This document shows positions 1 to 6,164 of a DNA stretch of 26,923 bases, piece after piece. Location: positions 1 to 26,923 of the forward strand of contig JAEYGD010000278.1 in NCBI GenBank assembly GCA_023402505.1. The letters are read 5' to 3'. Numbering within the stretch: position 1 is the stretch's first letter; each line of letters starts with the position of its first letter. This DNA comes from Actinomycetes bacterium. Lineage in GTDB: Bacteria; Actinomycetota; Actinomycetes; Mycobacteriales; Micromonosporaceae. Position numbers and translations under genes: made by a program. The notes beneath the pieces are model-generated. The model saw nothing but the letters and a program-made list of their open reading frames with translations, was not told the DNA's origin and searched no databases.

Positions 1-152
1 CGCCAGAGCCGGGCGACACCGCGGCCGGCGCCGGGCGGCGGCCCGGGTGGCCGGCGGGTGCCGACGACGGCGACGACGGCCAGCAGCAGACCGGCCACGG
101 CGGCGGCCCCGGAGACCACGGCGACGAGTTCCACGCTGACCACCGGGCTCAC
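1..152 (-). CDS. TadB-like type II/IV secretion membrane protein, N-terminal fragment
   Basis: Only the first 50 codons are in the window; the gene continues past the left edge. The GTG start at 152 overlaps the stop of the upstream ATPase gene as GTGA, so translation is probably coupled. The visible peptide has a hydrophobic N-terminal segment (about residues 5-32, rich in Val, Ala and Leu), then a Pro/Gly/Arg-rich cytoplasmic stretch. This is how actinobacterial TadB/GspF-type inner-membrane platform proteins begin. In Tad systems TadB and TadC sit directly downstream of the TadA/CpaF ATPase gene, so the call rests on position plus one membrane segment. No GspF domain can be seen here. Confidence 0.6.
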   Translation of the reverse strand, partial: MSPVVSVELVAVVSGAAAVAGLLLAVVAVVGTRRPPGPPPGAGRGVARLW

Positions 153-1669
153 CGCCGTCCCAGCCGGGACTGCCGGGGCCGCCGCCAGGCCCCGGTGCCC
201 GCCTCGATCCACCGGCTCAACAGCCGGGCGTCGTAGCCGACCCGCAGGAGCTGGGCGCGTACGCGCTCGGGCAGGTGCCGGGGGACGGCCCGCCCGTCCG
301 CACCCGGCCCGAAGAGACCGGTCGTGATGATCCGGTTGTGGTCACCGACACCGATCACCTCCTCGACGTGCGAGACGAAGCGGTGCTTGCGGCCGCCGAT
401 CGCGGTCTCGTCCTCGACCGTGACGTAGACGATGAGGTCGAGGGCGTTGCCGGCCATCCGCCGCGCCTGGTCGACGGTCATCTCCCGGCCGTGCGCGAGC
501 GCCAACTCGATGATCCGCTCCGCGACGCCGGCCGGCGTACGGGCGTGGATCGTGCACATCGAGCCCCGGCTGGTCGTCATGGCCTGGAGCATCGGCACGA
601 TCTCCCGGGACCGGACCTCCCCGACGACGATCCGCAGGACACCCATCCGCAGCGACACCGGGATCAGGTCGGCGATGGTCACCTCACCGGCCGGGCGGCC
701 GTCCGGCCCCCGCTCGCCGTGACCCTCGCGCGCCTCGAAGCTCATCACCGCCCGGTGCCGCTGGCCGCGGCGGGCGGGCAGCAACTCCCGGCTCTCCTCC
801 AGCAGCACGTACGGCTCGTCGGGTGGGATCTCCGCCATCAGCGCCCGGACGACCGTGGTCTTCCCCGCCCCGGCCAGCCCGGCGACCATGATGTTGAGGC
901 CGGCGCGCATGGCCGCGCGGAGGAAGTCGCGCAGCAGCGGGTCGATCATCTCGTCCAGGTCGCCCCGGCCGCCGGCGAGGTCGTCCAGGCTGACGTCGAG
1001 CGTGTTGTGCTTGCGGATCACCGCGTACGGCCGGTGGGTGACCAGGAACACCGCGGCGAGCCGGCTGCCGTCGGGCAACTGCAGGTCGAGGGTCGGCTTC
1101 GAGGTGGACAGGGACCGCTCGGTGGCGCCCGCCCGGCGGGCCGCGGCCTGGAGGATCTCCACCAGCTCGTCGTCGCTGTCGGCGATGGGTTCGGCCCAGT
1201 CGACGCCGCCACCGTGCCGGGTGATGCGTACCTGGTCGCAGCCGAGGATGTGCACCTCCTCGATCGTGTCGTCGACCAGCAGCGTCTGGAGCCGGCCGAG
1301 GCCGGCCAGCTCGGCGGTCACGTGGTCGAGCAGGAGCCGCTCCTCGTCGGCGGTGAGCGGGGTTCCGGCGCGGCGCACCGCGTCGGCGTACTCGGAGACG
1401 ACCGCGACCGCCAGCCGGGCGCGCTCGGTGTCCTCGGCGTCGGCGTCGAACTCGCGCCCGCGCTGCCAGAGGGTGAGCCGCTCGCTCAGTTCCCGGCGCA
1501 GTTCCCGGACGACCTGGAAGTCGACCCGTGGGCGCGGGGGCGGCTCCGGCGGCGGGGCGACCGGCGCCGGGTGGTGGTGCCGGCCGTTCGGCACGGCCAG
1601 CGGGGGCACGGTCGACGTGGCGGCCGGCGCGGTCCGGCGCGGGTCGGTGGAGACCGGTTCAAATCGCAT
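149..1669 (-). CDS. TadA/CpaF-type secretion ATPase
   Basis: A 506-residue GspE/PilT-family hexameric ATPase that would power assembly of a Flp/Tad pilus or a related secretion machine at the inner membrane face. Residues 1-50 are Pro/His-rich and probably disordered. The N-terminal domain (about 50-240) has the CpaF-style signature around DDTIEEVHILG (133-143). The core carries Walker A GLAGAGKTT (264-272), the acidic EESRE Asp box (291-295), Walker B near RIVVGEV (346-352) and the His box SMCTIHART (370-378). Length is slightly above the usual 420-480 because of the N-terminal tail. The ATG at 1669 follows a G-rich SD-like run and overlaps the TadZ-like gene by 11 bp; the stop overlaps the next gene by 4 bp. 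All catalytic boxes look intact. Confidence 0.93.
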   Translation of the reverse strand: MRFEPVSTDPRRTAPAATSTVPPLAVPNGRHHHPAPVAPPPEPPPRPRVDFQVVRELRRELSERLTLWQRGREFDADAEDTERARLAVAVVSEYADAVRRAGTPLTADEERLLLDHVTAELAGLGRLQTLLVDDTIEEVHILGCDQVRITRHGGGVDWAEPIADSDDELVEILQAAARRAGATERSLSTSKPTLDLQLPDGSRLAAVFLVTHRPYAVIRKHNTLDVSLDDLAGGRGDLDEMIDPLLRDFLRAAMRAGLNIMVAGLAGAGKTTVVRALMAEIPPDEPYVLLEESRELLPARRGQRHRAVMSFEAREGHGERGPDGRPAGEVTIADLIPVSLRMGVLRIVVGEVRSREIVPMLQAMTTSRGSMCTIHARTPAGVAERIIELALAHGREMTVDQARRMAGNALDLIVYVTVEDETAIGGRKHRFVSHVEEVIGVGDHNRIITTGLFGPGADGRAVPRHLPERVRAQLLRVGYDARLLSRWIEAGTGAWRRPRQSRLGRR

Positions 1670-2459
1670 CCGGCACCCCCTGCGCCACCGGCCAGGTCAG
1701 CCGGGCGCGCCGCCGGTCCAGCAGCGCCCCGACCGGCACCTCCAGCGCGCCCGCCGCGCGCATCAGCGGCCGCCCGGCCCGCACGGTCCCGCCCAGGCTG
1801 AGCACCTCGGCGGTACGCGGATCGTGTGGCAGCCGCGCGATGACGGGCAGCCGCAGGGCCCGGCTCACCTCGCTGCGCCCGTGCCCGTCACCGACCACGA
1901 GCAGCCGCAGCGTGCCCGGGGGTACCCGGTGCTCGGTGAAGTCCCGCTCGATCGTGCGGACCGCCGCCCGGGTGGCGGAGATGTCGGGCAGCCGGGCGCC
2001 GGTGACCACCAGCACCACCGAGGCGGTACGCAGGATCGGCCAGGGCGGCCCGGTCACGTGCAGGCGTCCACAGTCGACGAGCACGTCGTACGGGGGGTCG
2101 CCGCGGTCCAGCCCGGTGAAGAAGTCGGCGAACCGCTGCCACAGCGGGGTGACGCTGCCCGCCTGGGCGGGGTCGACGACGCCGGGCAGCAGGAGCCGTT
2201 CCCGCTTCGGCGCGTCGAGGTCGACCAGCTGCGACCAGAACGCCGACTCCAGGTTGCCGTCGCGCAGCTCGCTGACGGCCAGCTCGCCGATGCCCCGGGG
2301 GCCGTCGAGCGCGCCGCCGAGGAACCCGGCGAGCACGGACCCGCCGGCCGGGTCGCACTCGGCGAGCACCACCCGCCGGTGCCAGGTCAGGGCGCAGGCC
2401 AACGCGGTCGTGGTGACGCCCGGCGAGCCCTTCGCGGCGACCAGCGCGATGACCGCCAC
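1659..2459 (-). CDS. TadZ/CpaE-like MinD-family protein with altered P-loop
   Basis: A 266-residue ParA/MinD-fold protein in the position normally held by TadZ/CpaE, which localises the Tad machinery at the pole or membrane. The N-terminus carries the first P-loop lysine (Lys10) in AAKGSPGVTTTA, but the second, catalytic lysine of KGGxGKTT is replaced by Val15. A switch-like ECDPAGG follows at 34-40. A second nucleotide-binding-fold strand pair (VLVDCG and VLVVTGARLPD) can be seen further along. The missing lysine suggests weak or no ATP hydrolysis; TadZ proteins are known to include degenerate ATPases. The GTG start at 2459 lies 3 bp after the SAF-gene stop, and the 3' end overlaps the CpaF gene. 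Alternative reading: a generic ParA-like partition protein, which the context argues against. Confidence 0.85.
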   Translation of the reverse strand: MAVIALVAAKGSPGVTTTALACALTWHRRVVLAECDPAGGSVLAGFLGGALDGPRGIGELAVSELRDGNLESAFWSQLVDLDAPKRERLLLPGVVDPAQAGSVTPLWQRFADFFTGLDRGDPPYDVLVDCGRLHVTGPPWPILRTASVVLVVTGARLPDISATRAAVRTIERDFTEHRVPPGTLRLLVVGDGHGRSEVSRALRLPVIARLPHDPRTAEVLSLGGTVRAGRPLMRAAGALEVPVGALLDRRRARLTWPVAQGVPDAI

Positions 2460-2462
2460 GGC

Positions 2463-3119
2463 TCAGGCCGCCTCGGTGAGGGCGACGGCGATGCGGTCCT
2501 GGGCCACCAGGGCCGCCACCGCCGGCACGTCCCGGACGACGAGCGCCACGTAGACCACGACCTCGTCGTCCTCGCGGGTGGTGGTGTCGATGACGGTGGC
2601 CTCGAAGCGGGTGGCCGTGGCCACCGACCGTTCCTCGTTGCCGGGTGGGGTGCTGACCAGCAGCACCTTGTCGCCGGGGTGCAGCTTGCGGGCCGGCACC
2701 TGCGCCGGTTCGAGGCCCAGGGCGAACTGCTGCTGACCGGGTCCGAGCAGGGGCGCGTCGGTGAGCTGGTCCAGGGTGAGCAGCGTTCCGGGGACGAGCG
2801 ACACCTTCGCCCGCTTGCCGACCACCTCGTCCCGCTGGGCGGCGGGCACCGGGGACAGCCCCGCCCCGCCGGAGACCTGGACGGGCACCAGGTCGTCGGC
2901 GCCGACGGTCCGGCCGACCTCGACCGGGCGGGCCACCGCCAGGTAGGTGCCGGTGGTGCGGACCGAGGTGACGGCGAACGCCGCGCCGAGCCCGCCGAGG
3001 GCGATCAGCAGGACGGCCAGGCCGAGCAGCCCGGGGCGCATCCGGCGCTGCCGGACGACCTTGGGCGGGGTGACCGGGGCGTCCACCGGTGTGGTCCCGT
3101 TGCGTGTCGCGAGGCTCAC
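2463..3119 (-). CDS. SAF-domain membrane protein, CpaB/RcpC-like
   Basis: A 218-residue protein with a basic N-terminus (about 20-29), one transmembrane helix (about 31-51) and a SAF-type beta domain (about 57-122). The SAF domain has the family pattern of a new-start motif followed by GKRAKVSLVPGTLLT. The C-terminal half (about 130-218) is a beta-rich extracytoplasmic region. CpaB/RcpC proteins of Tad systems have this order and are thought to act in the periplasm or wall to stabilise the pilus or its channel. The start is the GTG at 3119, chosen because it forms a GTGA overlap with the preceding stop; an upstream in-frame extension would overlap that gene by hundreds of bases. It sits inside the coupled Tad operon. 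Confidence 0.8.
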   Translation of the reverse strand: MSLATRNGTTPVDAPVTPPKVVRQRRMRPGLLGLAVLLIALGGLGAAFAVTSVRTTGTYLAVARPVEVGRTVGADDLVPVQVSGGAGLSPVPAAQRDEVVGKRAKVSLVPGTLLTLDQLTDAPLLGPGQQQFALGLEPAQVPARKLHPGDKVLLVSTPPGNEERSVATATRFEATVIDTTTREDDEVVVYVALVVRDVPAVAALVAQDRIAVALTEAA

Positions 3120-4051
3120 TGCGTCACCACCTGAAGCTCGTTGATCTGGATCGTCACGGTGTTGCTGGTCCGGGTGACCGGGAAGACGCCGATCTCGCCG
3201 CCGCCGCGCCAGGTCACCGTCCAGTGCGTGGTGGCCTGGACCTGGTAGGTGTCGGCCTTCGGGTAGCCGTTGTCGTAGCCGCAGTCGGGGGACGGCTTGC
3301 CGGCGAGCTGGCTGGTCGACTCGTATTTCGTGCCGGGGCCGTAGCAGGTCACCTGGTCGCCGTTGCCCATGTCCCAGACCACCCGGTCGACGCGTGCCTC
3401 GATCTCCACCCGCAGTCCCCGGTCCTCCGCGTCGGCGTACTGGGGGCCGAAGTAGTGGCGTGGCCGGCCGGGCGGGTCCGGGCTGGCCCACATCCAGACC
3501 GGCAGCCCGACCAGGCCGGGGCCGACGCGCTTGCGGGGCGCGACCGCCACGTTCGGCGGGAGCAGGTCGATCGAGGCGAGCGCCCGCCGGGCCAGTTCCT
3601 CCGGGTCGGGCGGGGCGCCGAAGCCGGGTGGGGGTGAGTCGAGCAGTTCCATCCGCTGCGAGCCGAGGTCACCGCCGTTGCAGGTCAGCACGTACCACTG
3701 TTGGCCGGCTGGGGCTTCCGGCTGCGGCTGCGCCAGCTTGTAGTAGCAGCCGTCGCCGTTGTTGAACCAGCCGAGGTCGGGGTGGTAGCAGGGGACGATC
3801 CGGCCGTTCCACTGGCACTTCCCACCGCCGCCGCCGTCACCGCCCCCACCGTCGCCGCCGCCCGGGCCGCCGGTCCCACCGCCGGGCGTGCCGGGGTCGT
3901 CGTCCCAGACGTCGCAGTTGGTCTGCCCGGGCGGGCACTCGGCACCCGGCGGGTCGGCCCAGCTCGCCGCCGGCGCGGTGGACGCGGCCAGCAGGGCGGC
4001 TAGGAGCACCGCGAGCGCGGAGCGGCGTGTCGCCCGGCCCCGGGTCAGCAC
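3116..4051 (-). CDS. Secreted Gly-rich protein of the Tad locus
   Basis: A 311-residue protein with a Sec-type signal peptide: Arg-rich n-region, hydrophobic 13-27, and a likely cleavage after an Ala-Ser-Trp-Ala stretch near residue 32. A low-complexity Gly/Asp/Pro linker spans about 53-77, encoded by CCG/GCC-type repeats at about 3822-3900. The rest has several Cys residues (CPPGQTNC, CQWNGRIVPCYH, CYY, TCNGG, TCYG, DCGYDNG) and many aromatics, suggesting a disulfide-stabilised extracellular domain. There is no P-loop, although homologues in actinomycetes are often labelled ATP/GTP-binding protein. The GTG start at 4051 has a GAGGA SD six bases upstream and overlaps the lipoprotein gene by 7 bp. 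The function is unknown; the operon suggests a surface partner of the pilus machinery. Confidence 0.8.
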   Translation of the reverse strand: MLTRGRATRRSALAVLLAALLAASTAPAASWADPPGAECPPGQTNCDVWDDDPGTPGGGTGGPGGGDGGGGDGGGGGKCQWNGRIVPCYHPDLGWFNNGDGCYYKLAQPQPEAPAGQQWYVLTCNGGDLGSQRMELLDSPPPGFGAPPDPEELARRALASIDLLPPNVAVAPRKRVGPGLVGLPVWMWASPDPPGRPRHYFGPQYADAEDRGLRVEIEARVDRVVWDMGNGDQVTCYGPGTKYESTSQLAGKPSPDCGYDNGYPKADTYQVQATTHWTVTWRGGGEIGVFPVTRTSNTVTIQINELQVVTQ

Positions 4052-4611
4052 GGCTGGTCCTCGTGGGAGGCGCCGGCGCTGATCAGCCAGCGGCCGTCGG
4101 GGTAGCGGGTGGCGGTCGCGGTGGCCAGGTGCCGGGTGCCCCGGCTGCCCGGCACCACCCGCTTGTCGCGGGCGTAGACCAGGCGCCAGCCGGTCGCGTC
4201 GAGGCAGTCCTGGATCTCCACGGTGGGCGGGACGGCGTCGAGGTCGACGGAGGTGACGGTGGGGTCGGAGGCCAGCGTGCCGACGCGTACGGCCCCGTGC
4301 TCCTTGGCCGTGCGGATCGCCAGGCGGACCCGGGTCAGCAACGGATCGGCGAGGAATGTGGACAGTTCCGGATGTTGCGGATCACTGCGTCCACTGGCCT
4401 TCCGGGAAGCGGCGAGATATCCGGAATACGCGGCGAGCGCGGCTTTCCGGGCGGTCTGCTCGTCGGCTTCCGATCGCGCTACCGGCGGCCCGGCGTCGCC
4501 GCCCGCGGTGGCGGTGGCCGGTGCCTGGTCGGTGCCGCAGCCGGCCACGGCACCGAGCGCCGCGACCGTCGCCAGGTACGCCGTAACGCCCCTGAGCTGC
4601 TGTCCTCGCAC
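4045..4611 (-). CDS. Putative lipoprotein, first gene of the Tad operon
   Basis: A 188-residue protein. The GTG start at 4611 is chosen over upstream starts because GAGGAGGG lies seven bases before it (about 4618-4625). From there the N-terminus is a classic lipoprotein signal: a short charged region, a hydrophobic stretch, and lipobox AVAGC with the lipidated Cys at residue 25. The mature part opens with a Thr/Ala/Gly linker, then an Arg/Glu/Ala helix, then an alpha+beta domain ending in a strand pattern resembling NTF2/SnoaL-like accessory lipoproteins (TRYPDGRWLISAGA). It leads the leftward operon and overlaps the next gene by 7 bp. The function is not recognised; it is probably a membrane-anchored accessory of the secretion machine. 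Confidence 0.8.
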   Translation of the reverse strand: MRGQQLRGVTAYLATVAALGAVAGCGTDQAPATATAGGDAGPPVARSEADEQTARKAALAAYSGYLAASRKASGRSDPQHPELSTFLADPLLTRVRLAIRTAKEHGAVRVGTLASDPTVTSVDLDAVPPTVEIQDCLDATGWRLVYARDKRVVPGSRGTRHLATATATRYPDGRWLISAGASHEDQPC

Positions 4612-4780
4612 TGTCGGGCCCTCCTCGTCGGCCTCCCGGCGGCCGGTGTCCCGGCGGATCCGGGCGTGCGGAAGCGCGGCCGAATGGGGACATCCGGACC
4701 TGTGCAAAACGCATCCGCATTTACCGTGACTGATCTTTGTGAATAGAAATCCCTGTGCCGTCGCGGTTCTTTGCTTGAGG

Positions 4781-4830
4781 GTTGCATCGCACCCAAGGGG
4801 CGAGCATAGGCTGACGCTCGCCGATGCAAC
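4781..4830. repeat. Nested inverted repeat in Tad spacer
   Basis: The outer arms GTTGCATC (4781-4788) and GATGCAAC (4823-4830) are perfect inverted copies. Directly inside the right arm sits an inner 7 bp stem, GGCGAGC (4799-4805) with GCTCGCC (4816-4822), closing a 10-base loop. The left side has a 10-base one-sided bulge (4789-4798). The result is two stacked stems with an asymmetric bulge, which could be a folded RNA or an operator. The outer arms also contain TTGCAT, a possible -35 hexamer on each strand. No known riboswitch family is recognised. Confidence 0.55.
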
Positions 4831-4847
4831 AGAGGCAATTCATTCGA

Positions 4848-4860
4848 ATACTCTGAGTGA
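4848..4860. promoter_or_regulatory. BldD-box-like palindrome
   Basis: The 13-mer ATACTCTGAGTGA fits the published BldD consensus TNACNCWGNGTNA at every defined position except the first (A for T). BldD is the c-di-GMP-responsive developmental regulator of sporulating actinomycetes. The site lies between the divergent Tad operon and the prepilin peptidase gene, where it could control both. This is a motif match only. Confidence 0.4.
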
Positions 4861-4930
4861 TGACGGGTGGTGGTGGTTGGTGATGGCGGCCAAGTTGCCG
4901 GCCGATTGCCGGCGGGCGGCGTCCAGACCC

Positions 4931-4978
4931 GCGCCGGGGCGGCACCCCGCCGCGGGGGCGGGGTGCCGTCCGGGGCGC
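4931..4978. terminator. Very strong GC hairpin in Tad spacer
   Basis: A perfect 12 bp stem, CGGCACCCCGCC (4940-4951) with GGCGGGGTGCCG (4957-4968), closes a 5-base loop. It is extended outward by a few more pairs and then by GCGCC/GGCGC (4931-4935 with 4974-4978). There is no T-run on either side, as is usual for actinomycete hairpin terminators. It lies 215 bp before the prepilin peptidase start, so on the plus strand it would sit in that gene's leader as an attenuator, or end a short RNA begun near 4815-4830. On the minus strand it would insulate the Tad operon promoter from upstream readthrough. Confidence 0.55.
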
Positions 4979-5193
4979 AGAACCGGCAGGAGTGGGGGCG
5001 ATCGGCGGCACCCGCCCGCTTTGTACCCCGCGTTCGGCCGGCTCGGCGGCCATCGAGATCTGCCGGTCGCGGGGTCGCCCGATCGGCCGTCCGTCCCGTC
5101 GAACCGCTCCGGCGGTAAGCGCCGAATCCGAGACGGCCGTTACCGCAACGCGAGGCCACGACTACGGTTCGTGTTCACCTCGGCGAGGTCGTC

Positions 5194-5943
5194 GTGACCC
5201 TCACCGCCGGACGCCCGGCTCTGTCCGCCCGGCTGTCCGCCGCGCTCGCCGTCACACCGGTGCTCCGGCTCGCCGCCGTCCGGCACGCCGTACCCCCGGG
5301 TTCGGCCGCCCGGCAGGGCTGCGACGCCTGCGCCGCGCCGATCGGCCTGACCCGTCCGTGGCCGGCGCTCGGGCCGGCCGCGCGGTGCGGCGAGTGCGGG
5401 GTGCGGGTCGGTCCGCCGCCCGGCTCGGTGGAGGTCGCCGCCCTCGCCGCCGCCGTCCTGCTCCTTGTCGTCGGACCGCCGGTCACCGAACTGGCCGCGG
5501 TGGCCTGGTGGCTCGGCTGGGCGGTGCCACTCGCCTTCGTCGACGCGGCGGTGCACCGGCTGCCCGACCGGCTCACCGGTCCGGCGGCGCTCGGCACCTG
5601 GCTCCTGCTCGGGCTGGCCGCCGCCCTCGACGCGGCGTACGCGCCATGGCTGCGGGCGACCGCCGCCGGGCTCGGGCTGGGGCTCCTGTTCGCCACGACC
5701 ACCCTCGTGCTCGGCCGGCGGGGGTTCGGTCTCGGCGACGCCAAGCTGGCCGTCGGCACGGGCCTGCTGCTCGGCTGGCACGGCTGGACGTTCCCGGTGC
5801 TCGGGCTGCTGCTCGCGGTCACCCTGTCGGCGCTGGCCGCCCTGGCGCTGCTCGCGACCGGCCGCGCCCGCTGGTCCAGCCACCTGCCCTTCGGTCCCGC
5901 CCTGGTCCTGGCCACCGCCACAACCCTCCTGTTGGCGCCCTGA
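5194..5943 (+). CDS. Prepilin peptidase (A24 family, TadV/CpaA-like)
   Basis: An aspartic membrane protease of 249 residues that would cleave the leader of Flp-type prepilins at the cytoplasmic membrane face. The N-terminal part has two CxxC pairs (Cys43/46 and Cys65/68), the zinc motif of PilD-type enzymes. Several hydrophobic helices follow from about 80 to the end. Both catalytic aspartates are visible: Asp117 in FVDAAVHRLPDRLT and Asp182 in the FGLGDAK motif. The GTG start at 5194 has GAGGT five bases upstream. PilD-type methylase activity is not expected to follow merely from the CxxC pairs. The gene stands alone, divergent from the Tad operon whose substrate it probably processes, though no pilin gene lies in this window. 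Confidence 0.9.
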   Translation: MTLTAGRPALSARLSAALAVTPVLRLAAVRHAVPPGSAARQGCDACAAPIGLTRPWPALGPAARCGECGVRVGPPPGSVEVAALAAAVLLLVVGPPVTELAAVAWWLGWAVPLAFVDAAVHRLPDRLTGPAALGTWLLLGLAAALDAAYAPWLRATAAGLGLGLLFATTTLVLGRRGFGLGDAKLAVGTGLLLGWHGWTFPVLGLLLAVTLSALAALALLATGRARWSSHLPFGPALVLATATTLLLAP

Positions 5944-5950
5944 CCCGGCG

Positions 5951-6020
5951 TGATCGTGCCCTCTCGACCTCCGCCGAAAGGATCAAAGCCGCGTATCGCA
6001 CGCACAAAAGTGCACGATCA
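5951..6020. repeat. Inverted-repeat-bounded intergenic element
   Basis: TGATCGTGC (5951-5959) and GCACGATCA (6012-6020) are perfect 9 bp inverted arms bounding a 70 bp unit. Next to the right arm is a small palindrome, GCACAAAAGTGC (6002-6013). The unit begins eight bases after the prepilin peptidase stop, so it may act as its terminator, or it may be a dispersed intergenic repeat. The rest of the gap up to 6164 is GC-rich leader for the next gene with no other clear element. Confidence 0.5.
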
Positions 6021-6164
6021 TGGGCAGAGTGGAGGGGTTTGGTGAGGGGGCGGGGGTGGGAACGTTGACGGGCACGCAGACGGCGGCCGGGCTCCGACCG
6101 CCGTCTCGCCGACCCTAGGGCCGGTCCGCCCCGCGGCGCCGGCCGACGAAGCCCGGGAGGCCAT

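Larger units (their letters stand above)
4612..5193. other. Divergent intergenic region of the Tad locus
   Basis: This 582 bp spacer separates the leftward Tad operon from the rightward prepilin peptidase gene. Frames crossing it have poor codon bias and no usable SD, so no protein gene is called. The stretch at about 4700-4880 is clearly richer in A+T than the genes on either side, as expected for a promoter region. It contains the nested inverted repeat, the BldD-like palindrome and the strong GC hairpin listed separately. Promoter-like hexamers occur on both strands across the nested repeat: TTGCAT with TAGGCT 19 bases on for the plus strand, and TTGCAT with TATGCT 15 bases on for the minus strand. 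These are inference from short motifs. Confidence 0.6.

Noticed and set aside
275..1801. Long plus-strand frame (508 codons) opposite the CpaF gene
   Set aside because: It is a mirror of a gene with intact ATPase motifs; the plus frame has no domain and an atypical Asp/Arg/Val-rich composition.
3822..3900. CCG/GCC-rich repeats suggesting a microsatellite or CRISPR-like array
   Set aside because: They encode the in-frame Gly/Asp linker of the secreted protein; the units are irregular and there are no spacers.
4479..5197. Several open frames across the Tad spacer on both strands
   Set aside because: They lack SDs and codon bias and run through the hairpins; the spacer is better read as regulatory.
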